From Psilocybe azurescens (Eukaryota > Basidiomycota > Agaricomycetes > Agaricales > Agrocybaceae), in contig JAJIRX010000193.1 in NCBI GenBank assembly GCA_023853785.1, positions 36,761-100,760 of the forward strand: DNA of 64,000 bases. The letters run 5' to 3'. A program made the translations under genes and the position numbers. The notes under the pieces are model-generated. The model did no database searches, was not told the origin of the DNA, and was given only the letters and a program-made list of their open reading frames with translations. This document shows, piece after piece, positions 9,238-18,774 of the stretch (within the stretch, counting starts at the first letter, position 1; the number at the start of each line of letters is the position of its first letter).

Positions 9238-11717
9238 ATGTCCTATCCCCCTCCTTACAGTGGTCAGTACTCAGACATCTATGGTAGCGAGAGTCCCTCT
9301 ACGCCTCATCCCCATCAGCCTCCGGGCGCGTTTCCACAGTGGGAGACCCTAGAACACACGCAGCCTCATGATTTGCACTCGTTGCAGTCATCACATCATT
9401 CCACCCCATGCAAACCCCCACTTCCACTTCATTTCGTCCGATCGAGTTGGAGGAACCTCCGCATCTCGTGCCAAGTCAGGCTCACTTGTCTCATACTGGT
9501 TCTCCACTGGACGACGCGCCCGTTTTGCTCCATCATCCACATGATGTGCAACAGCAGCAACAGCAATATCAACAGCAGCAGTACGACTATCTTGCCCAAC
9601 ATCAGCTGCAGCAACATCGACATCCTGATTATGAACAAATGCAAGAGATGGGTCCTCCCGACACTTCTGCGTTATTTCGTACAACGCAACCCCCGATGGG
9701 CGTGCTCCGCTCCATTCCCAGCAGTGGCATACGTGCTGTAGGAACTCATCCGTATTATAGGAGAACGTCTGGGAGCGCACTTTCGACGCAACGTGGCCAT
9801 GATTCCCCTGGTGGATCGGTGGAGCCTGCGACTCCAATTGCTGTGTCGCCCGTGCCTTCTTTTAGTGGTGGGGGTGTTGCTACTCCGGTTATTAGTACAG
9901 CACCTACTCCCCCTCCTACCACCAGAACCACCACGAGAAGGACACGCAGTGCTGCGAAACCCAGGGCGAGCGTTAGATTCGAAGCAGGGACTAAAACGAC
10001 CTCAGGTCTCGCTCCTACCCCCGTGCTACGGCGGCGCGCGCTGGGACTCCAGTCCCCTCCGCCTCCACATCTGCAGGATCGACATCCACAGTACCAGTTC
10101 TGCGCTCTGCCACACGAAGAACAGCCCCTTCAGCTAGGTGGGTAAAAGTGTCTTTTGTTATTCACAACGACTTTGCGGTGGAAATCATCGGTCGGTAGCT
10201 CAGACAGCATATAACTGACGAAAAAATTATTTGTATTTTCAGGACTCCGCCACCGAGTCAGACTACTGCAGCTTCTACAACCACCGCGTTAAGTTCAGGC
10301 TCGGGTTCAGGCGCAACATCGTCTAGAGCCCGCCCGATTCTGCAACCCTGGGCCACAACGTCTACGTCTACTCCATCAACATCACTTCCCCAGGCCTCCA
10401 CTACCCCTCACGCCCCTCCAACCGTACCTCCCCTGACACGAACACCGGGCTCTTCTCCCCGTTCCCGCGTCCCGATCACCTCCATCCCAACAGACATGTA
10501 TTATTCTCCGAAAACTCACATTCTCTCGGCTTCCCTCGAGTTGCCAGGAGTCAAGCGTGAGCATATACATGTGAGGATGGGGACATGCTATTTAACCACG
10601 TGAAGTACGTGGTTGTCGTCGCGGAGAGCATGCCGGTTTTTTTGGGGAGGTGCGGGTGGAGGTGGAGAAGAGGGAAGTGGAGTGAATGAAGCGTCCACTG
10701 GTGCTGCCGGGAAACCGGACGTGCAGACGCGTAGAGAAGAGGAGGAGGAAGAGGAGGACAGTGACTCTGCGACGAAGACAGAGATGCCTGAACAGGCGAC
10801 GCGGATGTCCCCGCCAACGAACACGGATCCACGTTCTAGATCCCATTCTGCGACGCCCACCGCGCCTTCGCCTCTCAACATGCCGCCGCCGACTTCGACT
10901 TCTAACACTAGAGCCGACCGGAGTCAATTATTAAGTCAGTACATGATACCTAAGCTGCATGCTTCTGAAACTCCGAGCGCCAGCGATGGAACAGGTATGA
11001 AAACGGACGGAATTGGCAGAATTGTGAGCGCGAACCTGCGTGAGCGCCGATTCGGGATCATGAGGAGGCTCATTCAAGTTCCTGCGACTACCACGGTGCG
11101 TCCTTCATTCTTCTGTTCTTTTGTATTCTCCTTTGCTTTCTTGTCGTTTCATACTATGTTGTCCGGCGTGATGTTCCCTTTTCTTTATTCTTTCCACTCT
11201 TTATAGATACAAACCCTTCCAAAAAAATGCAAAATAGTTCTCTTGGCTCCTATTAGTGTCCTTCTACGTCTCTCTGTGTGACCTCAAATTTTGACTCGGC
11301 TGATGGACGCTTTTTTTCTCTTCTCATTTGCTGTCCTCAAATTCGAAATCAAACCCTCAACACACTGCAATTCAACCATCGCCCGCCTCAAAAACTGTCC
11401 TCCCTACGCCGGTCTATCTCCTCAAAACATCCCATTGGCTTCTACATTACTCCTCGACTTCGATTTCACCTCCAACGTCCTTCCCGCAATCGTCCATACG
11501 ACGAATTTGCGTCACTTGGACTTGAACCTGGCGCAAACGTCTTGTGCATTTCAATTTCATTTGCTTTGAACTTTGAACTTGTTCATTAATGAAGCTCGCG
11601 AACGTTAACGCGTCATTGGAGGACGGTGTCCTTTCGCTTCAGATTGATTTCGGACCGCCGTATGAGATCGATGACGGGGTTGATATTCCTGTGCGATGGG
11701 GTGGGCAAGAGATCTAG
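9238..11717 (+). pseudogene. Hsp20/alpha-crystallin-like protein, several frame breaks
   Basis: Exons about 9238-10137, 10243-11095 and 11595-11717. The N-terminal half is low complexity: Pro-rich start (MSYPPPYSGQYSDIY), a Gln tract coded near 9548-9582, then Ser/Thr/Pro-rich sequence. A small-heat-shock core follows: MYYSPKTHILSASLELPGVK at about 10497-10556, then a roughly 150-residue acidic/Ser-Pro insertion with an E7 run, and the rest of the domain: NLRERRFGIMRRLIQVP, ANVNASLEDGVLSLQIDFG. These match the beta-strand pattern and the ELPGVK and DGVLSL signatures of the family, which act as ATP-independent chaperones. Frames break near 9405 (C4), 10000-10060, 10590 (T3) and 10640 (T7). Several breaks argue for a dead gene unless the assembly is at fault. 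The second intron is 499 nt, about ten times the local norm. Confidence 0.7.
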
Positions 11718-11744
11718 TGTTGGGGGTTGTTCCGGGCTTCGTGA

Positions 11745-11803
11745 ACGAGTGTGTGTGCGTGTATGTGTGCGCGCGTAGTTGGTTGGTTGGGTGGGTGTGC
11801 GAA
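11745..11803 (+). repeat. GT/TTGG-rich simple repeat
   Basis: Imperfect (GT)n with GC interruptions followed by GTTGGTTGGGTGGGTG. It lies just downstream of the Hsp20-like stop codon. Confidence 0.6.
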
Positions 11804-13729
11804 CATGGCCAGGTGTGCGCGTGTGATGTGCGAGTGTTGATGTTGACCAGCCAGTGTAGTAGGCGGTGTGCACCAACGGTGCATCGTGGGTGGTGCGGTT
11901 GGCTGGACTCATGTCGCTGGTCTGCGTGATGTGTGATCTGCGTGATGAGCCCCTCAACGTTTAACTTCAAGACCCCAAGATTTTAATCTCAGGAGCCCGT
12001 GCTTCATGACCTTCAAGGTCGTTAGGTTCCCCCGTCTACATTTCACCCCCAAGTTCGGCTTCCATCAAGATCCCCTCTCAGTTGTCTGCCCTTTTGCTTG
12101 TGCACAACAACTTCCTTTGCCAGCGTCTCAGGATTATCTCCAGCTCTTTTGGTCTCTCGTCCTCAGCAAGTCGATCTTCAAGACCTCAAACTGCCCCTTC
12201 TCAGCAATTCTCAGCTCACTCCGACTGTCAAGAACTCTGCTTTGTGTGATCCCTCTGAACAATAACATGCTGCTTACATTAGTTCGATCCTCCTTCCCCT
12301 TCTGCCCCCATCTGTTGTAGCTCCTCTGGCTAGTATTGTGCTCGTCATGTCCTCTGTCTCTGTTCTTCGTCAATACTTGCTTTTTTTTTGGTGATTCTTT
12401 TTGTAGATACTACCGATACTCGTTCGCCCCAACTCCGGTATTTCGTCTCTCTTCGATACAAGATTCACATGGACTCGACGCGACGTATGCCACAAGTACA
12501 TATTGCTCCTTCAATTCATCTCTTTGATACTCTACTCCCCACTCTATTACCTATTATCCCCATCTCTTATTCGTCTGTTATTTATTTCCTGTTTCTGCAT
12601 TACAACGTACACTATATCCACCCCCATACCTTTTTATTATCTCCCTATCTCGTTTTTGTTGTTGCATATACTACCCTTATCTTTCCCATTGTCATTGTTT
12701 CCTTTTCCATTCAATATCCCTTCATCCATCTGTACATTTCATCGTCGTGGCCTCCTTTTTTTTCTCTTGTCAGTTTCTTAGTATTATAAATCCACCCTGC
12801 CCTATATCCTACACAACCCCAGTCCAGTCACCGTCACCAATCTCAAAAGTTTATATATTCTCACCGCTTATTCATTTATTCGCATTTATCTGTCGATTTG
12901 GCGTACATACTCGTGTCCTGTCTTGTACGCGAATTTTTGCGACGGACTCTTTGGTTTTCCTGTCATGTCAAATTAATCGCTATTCGGAACCGAGCTTCAC
13001 GCGATCAATTAGGCGCCCAATGTCCCGGCCTGTGGGGAAATTGATGAATGCAACAAGACAAATTGGATTTTACTGCAACAGAAAGAAGAGGGCATTGGCT
13101 GGATCCATCCAGCGTCTTATGACCCCGACAGATACGGCACTCTTGGCAGCCTCTGCGTTAATGCAATGGTCAGCAACGAGCTATGACGTCGGGGTTTTCT
13201 CATCCTGTCTTCGCTGTCGCTGAATTTTGGAAATCATTGATCTCGGTTAGTTGGGCGACACGCGTCGCTCTCCTTTACGCCCGCTGTGCATCCGCCTGAA
13301 TATAATGGATGCACGACCCTTCGATCTTCAGCTATGCATGACGCAAGATCGTCATATGGCTTGTCATAGTGATGCCGCTTAGAACGAGTGTGTTTGACCC
13401 TCTGACTGCGCGGTGCAACGCCCTGCAAGAGCAACCTTTCACCTCAACTTCACAGACAATGAGACTGCTTCTGGACCACAAGTGATATCTACCATCGTCC
13501 ACCGTTTTCAGTTCCTGGCATAGGCGTGTTACTATACTAGGTACTACATCGTCATTACCTGCATTCCTCGGAAACATGAACTGATATTCAATTCAGTGTA
13601 CTTTGATCAGTCGTCTCACGACGGCTCCAACGCATATGAAGAGTTACTCCACTTAGACAGACAGTAACTCCACCGCGTTCAAGCTATGTACCAGCTCGCG
13701 ATATCCCTGACTAGGGGCGATGATTTTTG
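11804..13729. other. Long intergenic, CT-rich; no gene assigned
   Basis: From about 11960 to 12900 the plus strand is strongly pyrimidine-rich. Between 13060 and 13300 two short protein-like segments occur in different frames (GWIHPASYDPDRYGTLGSL and HPVFAVAEFWKSLISVSW). They may be a relic, but they cannot be joined or identified. Confidence 0.35.
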
Positions 13730-13733
13730 CAGG

Positions 13734-13740
13734 TATAAAA
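13734..13740 (+). promoter_or_regulatory. TATA box of hydrophobin copy 2
   Basis: TATAAAA 68 bases upstream of the ATG at 13808, in a leader shared with copy 1 and, more loosely, copy 3. Confidence 0.75.
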
Positions 13741-13807
13741 GGCATCGAGTTCCAACCACAATTCTTCACTCGAACCTCGTTCAGTAAATCCAAAGCACTC
13801 CTCCAAT

Positions 13808-14347
13808 ATGCAATTCAAAGTCCTCTCTGCTCTTGCTTTTGCTACCCTTGCTGCTGCCACAGTCGCCCCCGTTCGCCGTAATGGAGGAGGAGGTGGTGGT
13901 GGTTCCACCATCCCTGCCAGCCAATGCAACACCGGTGATCTCCAGTGCTGTAAGCCTCTTCAATGTGTTGGTAAATAGAAAAGAGTATTGACACGATTTT
14001 CTATAGGCAATAGTGCTCAGGCAGCTAACAGCGCCGCTGCATCCGCCCTCTTGGGACTTTTGGGCATCGTCGTCGAGGACGTCAGTGCACTTGTTGGCAT
14101 TACCTGCACCCCTATCTCCGCCATCGGAGTTGGAGGCAACTCTTGGTATGTGATACCTTATCGATGGTGTTGAGCTAGACCTAATTACTTCTCTTTTACG
14201 AACAGCACCGCCCAACCCGTCTGCTGCACCAACAACACATTCAGTCAGTATTTTATCTTGAGAGCATTGAAAACGGCTGTACTGACGTCGATTTCATTAG
14301 ATGGAGTGGTCGCTCTTGGATGCACCCCCGTCAACATCAACTTGTAG
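13808..14347 (+). CDS. Class I hydrophobin, intact copy 2
   Basis: Exons 13808-13949, 14007-14145, 14206-14243 and 14301-14347 join to 122 codons with no break, giving 121 residues. A signal peptide (MQFKVLSALAFATLAAA) is followed by a Gly-rich linker. The cysteine pattern is C-X6-CC-X32-C-X12-C-X5-CC-X12-C-X7, all eight present. These spacings fit class I hydrophobins, which are secreted and self-assemble at air-water interfaces on hyphae and fruiting bodies. The sequence between cysteines 3 and 4 is Ala/Leu/Val-rich, as expected for the assembling loop. An NNT glycosylation sequon lies before the last cysteine. It is the only one of three local copies without a break. Start choice: first ATG after the TATA box, directly opening the signal peptide. 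Confidence 0.95.
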
Positions 14348-14601
14348 GAGAATATTTGGGCTTATCAACTCCCGCTGTGCCGTAGCATTCTGATCTGGGG
14401 AAGCAATGGAAGTCTTTGTATGTCACTTTCGAAAGAGTAGTTACAATGTACTATCGTCAGCGTGTGGAGAAATTGAAATGGACCTATTAATTGCTGTAGC
14501 ACCTATCTTTAGAATTGAGGAAGGAAAAAGAAAGAGAATTGAGATCGCAGCATGTAGCCGTTCGACGCCTTGCCGCCCGCGATGTCGTAAAAGTATTGCT
14601 C
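14348..14601. other. Intergenic
   Basis: Downstream of hydrophobin 2. No gene was recognised. The following 160 bases are a dispersed repeat. Confidence 0.4.
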
Positions 14602-14760
14602 AACATTTTTTTTTCTTCTTGTAAATTTATGTCTATTGGGGCTTGGCCCCATGCAGACCTAACTAACGATCACAATAGATTAGTTAACAGCACAATACGT
14701 GTGACTCCTTCCCCGTGGACCCCGTGTGCATCGTCGAGGTACGCCTATAGGGTCGGGCTA
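14602..14760 (-). repeat. Dispersed SINE-like repeat, copy 1 (minus)
   Basis: Read on the minus strand it contains CGTACCTCGACGATGCACAC, then AGTTAGGTCTGCATGGGGC, a perfect hairpin TGGGGC-CAA-GCCCCA, AGACATAAAT, and an A-rich tail. The same ordered blocks occur at 31050-31295 and 39785-40015. An A-rich 3' end suggests a retroposed element. Confidence 0.65.
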
Positions 14761-15075
14761 TAGCCGCCGGCGGCTCTTTGACCAAATTATCTAGAGAGTT
14801 CTCATGGCAATTGATATTTCTGGCTTCTAGCCAACAGTTAAAATAGATTAGATCAGACACATCGACACATATAAGCAATAAGTATTCGGAAAGAGGGTGA
14901 TGATTACCTATTCGAATTGATTATATTTGTGAATCCTGTGCATTTTTCCAGCCTCATCGATCATCCTTGCATCGTTACGCAGCATATCATAGATGTTAGG
15001 TTAGAATCTTCATTTTATCGATAGATAGCGGCGGGTATGACGGGTCTCGGCCTTGAATTGCTCCTCACGCAGTAA
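14761..15075. other. Intergenic, no gene seen
   Basis: AT-rich sequence upstream of the small secreted protein gene. Nothing was recognised. Confidence 0.4.
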
Positions 15076-15083
15076 TATATAAA
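15076..15083 (+). promoter_or_regulatory. TATA box of small secreted protein gene
   Basis: TATATAAA 63 bases upstream of the ATG at 15146, a spacing close to that of the hydrophobin genes nearby. Confidence 0.65.
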
Positions 15084-15145
15084 GCAGCTAGAAAAAGTCG
15101 CCCCAACACCATTAAACCAAGAACTTCAACTTTGACACAAGAAAA

Positions 15146-15430
15146 ATGCAGTTCCCTACACTCTCGATCACTCTTCAAGCCATTGTGGCTGCTGTCTTCT
15201 TGACCCAAGCCATGGCAAACCCAATCCCAGAAGCTGAACGTAAGTTCCAGCCGTCCAGCATTATCGACGTTTCTAAGTACATGTCTAACACCTGCCGTCC
15301 TTTATTTTACAGCCATAGTCTGTACGAGATCATATACTCTATCCACGTAGCTCTGCTTTATTCATCTTATTAACCTAATTCTGACATAGGCCCACCCTGC
15401 GGATGTGTTCCAATTAAAGGATGCATATAA
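15146..15430 (+). CDS. Small secreted cysteine-rich protein with microexon
   Basis: Exon 1 (15146-15239) encodes a clear signal peptide, MQFPTLSITLQAIVAAVFLT, followed by QAMANPIPEAE. A GTAAGT donor follows. A possible 9-nt exon at 15313-15321 lies between an AG and a GTACGA donor, and the last exon 15390-15430 ends in TAA. Joined: 48 codons, 47 residues, with mature C-terminus PIVCPPCGCVPIKGCI. Skipping the microexon also keeps the frame and gives ERPPCGCVPIKGCI, so the gene can encode four- and three-cysteine forms. Small secreted Cys-rich proteins like this are common in mushrooms and some act as effectors or in development, but no named family is recognised. The longer unspliced frame to 15373 lacks these cysteines. 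Confidence 0.7.
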
Positions 15431-16133
15431 GCATCCCATGTTCATAATGAATCGCCGGCCGCCATTTCGAGCTATACGGATGATGAAGACCCAATGGTGT
15501 ACCCGCGTTACAAATTTTCGAGTAGCTATGGCAGGCTTCAGTAATACGCATCATTTGTGCCATTGGTTAAAACAAGTTATCTTTGAATTTGATGCGCATG
15601 ATCAATGATTTCATTCCGAGATTAGTATCAGTGTGCGTGTTTCTTGAGGTCGCCGAGTCTACTGTAGTCCTCTTTCAAGCCGTTGGCTGACACAGATGAT
15701 CGCAGCCATGACTTGTACATGGTCCCGGCTAAGTGATTAGCCACTTAGCCAACCAGAGAGTAATGTTTATCTCTTACAGGTGGAGCTTGTGGACGTCTTG
15801 CCTCCACCTAACTGCATTTCCTGAACCCTGACGATGGATGACACAACCTCTTCAGAAATTCACCAAGTGGGCGGGAGAAGAACTTCTTATGAGATTTGGA
15901 GGTCTAGAATACAGAATACGATGAATTCCATGACTACCAGGGAAGTCCTGAGTTCAAAAGGATAGAACATGTAACCCCTAAGTACAATATCCGTTCAAGT
16001 TCAGACACACCGCGTATTTTTAGGAACCGGGGTGCGGAGTCAAAATATTTAACTCCAGCTTTATCAACATTGCTAAGCAACGACCGAAACTCAGTATACG
16101 ATTCTAGTATTTACTTATCCAATCCGTTCATCA
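15431..16133. other. Intergenic, no gene seen
   Basis: About 700 bases. The frame at 15405-15608 overlaps the preceding terminal exon and looks accidental. No repeat was recognised. Confidence 0.4.
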
Positions 16134-17960
16134 ATGGACATCAATAGCGCAAAGGTCACGCACGATATGAGAACAGATGCAGTTACCGGTGAACAGGTGG
16201 GTTTATGAATGTTTTTCTAGCAAGAACAAACATAAGGCATACATTCTAATACCAGGACAACGAAAAACCTTGAACCATCAACGACGGCTCGTACAGATTC
16301 TCCCCAAAGAGAGACGGAGATCCTTGGGAAAGACTTTTAGATCATATATTGGACACTAAGAAGCTCCCTTGCGATTGCTGGAAAGACGAAGTAGCAAATC
16401 TTCTGATCTTCGTGAACCTGCGTGTCCAATTCTGACCACCCTATACTGCTCATCTATCCAAAAGGCTGGTCTCTTCTCAGCAATAGTAACGACATTGTCG
16501 ATATCGTAAGCTTACTCTCACAAATTTCTGGTCAGCCCAGTAACATGAAAACTCCATCCCTGTCCAAATTGCTTCAAACTTGCCGTCGCAATTGTTCACT
16601 CCAACTCATTCTGCGGTTCGGGTCAATACTGTCCGGTACCGCCTTGTATTCAGTCTGGCCACCATGCTTATTGGCATTGTCACCATGCAATGATTACGAC
16701 AATATCAGGCGTACCCCGGCAAAGCTGCTTGAGAGGTATTTTCTATACATCATATGCGCTCTGAAGGAATCGAAAAGTGGTACGTCTAGAAGATTCTGGG
16801 CGTGCTGTCACTATATCTGCAAACGGCACTTGTGCTATTTTTCATCGGGGTCATTGACTTTCTGCATGCGATTGGCAACAAAACTGTAGCGGTCTCTGTT
16901 ACGACCGCAATAATAATTACACTTATTTTCCTTATCGCCGCCACCGCCCTCCCATCTGTCCCAGTCACGTTCCTGCAATTTCTATGCATATTTCCTCTCC
17001 GACTCAAGGAACCGCCATCACAATGCCCTTACAAATCTCCTCAGTTAAACCTTTTCTATGCATCATCGGATACATTCCCCCAGTTTTCGCATCTCTTATG
17101 GTGCTTTTTTGGTATCTTTTTCGACACCTTCTAGGCAATCATAGAGACCCAAGGGTTAAAAGCATGATCAAACTTTCTATCCAACGCCAATAGTATACAT
17201 CTTGATTGTCGCCTTTCCTCTTTATGCTCCGCAACGACATGGTTGAATTTTAACTCAGTTTTGCTACATATTCGGGATACTTATAGCCTCTGTATTCACG
17301 AACTGGATTCTAGATCTAACCCAACTGAAGCCGAGCTCAGTACGGATCTCAAGCCCGCGGTCCCACTCTTCGTTGTTATGACAGTCATACTCGATAGTGA
17401 CAATGACCTGAACATTGGCCCCTCTTACAATCTCACACATACATGCTAACACCTACTGGGGTGAAAACATACCAACTATCTGGCTACAGAACAGATATCT
17501 TCGATCTTGGTTGTCATCTCAGAGTGCTCATTGGCCTATTGACGACGACGAAATAATCCAAGAATTAAAGCTAGACACGTATCACTGGCTAAACGATACG
17601 GCGTCAACTTTGAATGCCATTAGTGTCTTGCATGAATTCAACATTGAAAAATTCTGACACATCGTTCAGTACAATCCAAACTCATCACGCATCATCAAGA
17701 GGTTTATGTTCAAGTATAATATTACATGTTTGGAAGGAAAGTTTCCGGCGTCCCAGTGGCATGCACTTACCTCGTACACCAAATTCTGCTGCAACAGAGA
17801 TGACATTACCCAAAGTAAGAGCATGCCTAATACACTTCCGAATTTGAATGGCTAAATAGATCCCTATGAGACTTTTGCGATATTTTATGGTTTGCGAAGT
17901 AAATTTTGCAGCATCTATATCCATGCAGAATGTAAAGCTTTAGTCGATCTGATTCAGCAG
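16134..17960 (+). pseudogene. DUF6535 membrane protein, copy B, dead
   Basis: Aligns with copies A and C. Exon 1 16134-16196 (21 codons), exon 2 16256-16411, exon 3 from 16465. In exon 2 the conserved PW of the family start motif reads CCT-TGA, a nonsense codon at 16271-16273, before SYRFSPKRDGDPW and CWKDEVANLLIF. In exon 3 about 14 codons after AIVT are deleted (the IESYKTLQPDPN block), joining directly to DIVSLLSQISGQ. Further shifts occur before the membrane segment LYLQTALVLFFIGVIDFLHA and after. Similarity to copy C fades after the LNAISVLHEFNIEKF segment and ends about 17960. Several independent lesions make this a true pseudogene, not a sequencing artefact. Confidence 0.85.
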
Positions 17961-17983
17961 GTATATCCTTCACCAACAAGTCT

Positions 17984-18667
17984 GTGTCTGCTTTGTGCTG
18001 CGCAGGATTTTATGCCCGGTCTTTGACCATAAATTTCAACGGCGAGGTCGTCAGTGCTCCTAAGAATTTCCTGTGCTGCGGTGGCACCATTCCCCACTGG
18101 ACGAGACCTTTTGTGCGCGTTGCAGTCATGTGGTGGGGGCCGGGGCTCCCTCAATATTTCGCCAGGGTTCACACAGAAGTGCATAACAGTGGCCAGTTAG
18201 CTATTCAAATTGGACGAGATCCATGCCTCCAGGGGTCACACTTCTTAAGACCCACGTATGCGCCTTTAGTAGAGATCGGTTCAAAGACCCCAGCAATGAC
18301 ACATGCGGCAGAGTTGGATATTGGTGCCACAATTACAGCCTCGGCACCAAGGATATATCCATATACAAATCGCAGAGATATAGCCATTGGCAGCGACAAG
18401 CAAGTAGTAGTAGTGAAGCGAAACGATATCAGTTGCTTCTTTTTAAAATTTCCGGGGCAAAAGATTATGAGAAGAGCGAAACAGGTTGAGCGCGGGAACA
18501 AAAGACTTGAATGCCTTTCTCCAGCTTTCGTCAATGCGGAACAGCCCGATACGCCGCTGTCGTCGGATTTCTCGGCCCTCAGAGCGGAGGAACTCAAACC
18601 CTTCGCAAACTACTGGCCACCAGCAAGCTCCCGAGCTCAACGTTTCAGCCTATTTCTCATACGTTGA
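17984..18667 (+). other. Unassigned 227-codon open frame
   Basis: An uninterrupted frame without recognisable domain, signal peptide or introns. The opposite strand is also open for 130 codons at 18205-18597. It lies between DUF6535 copies B and C, where the C-terminal end of copy B would be expected, but it does not resemble the family. It may be chance. Confidence 0.2.
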
Positions 18668-18774
18668 CTACTCATCCGTTACCTGACTCTATACATCACT
18701 CGTCATAGCGAGTCTTATTCTGACAAGACACATTTGAGATCCAATATCAGCTGGTCACGGAACACACGAACGGA

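Larger units (their letters stand above)
13730..14352 (+). repeat. Arm 2 of inverted hydrophobin duplication
   Basis: Inverted counterpart of 3692-4311, separated from it by about 9.4 kb. Exons, introns and TATA leader correspond with few differences. Confidence 0.8.

Noticed and set aside
9284..9339. A 56-nt intron (GTAGCG...CACAG) to repair the Hsp20-like reading frame
   Set aside because: Although the length is right, the resulting frame meets TGA about 10 codons later, so the break must lie near 9405.
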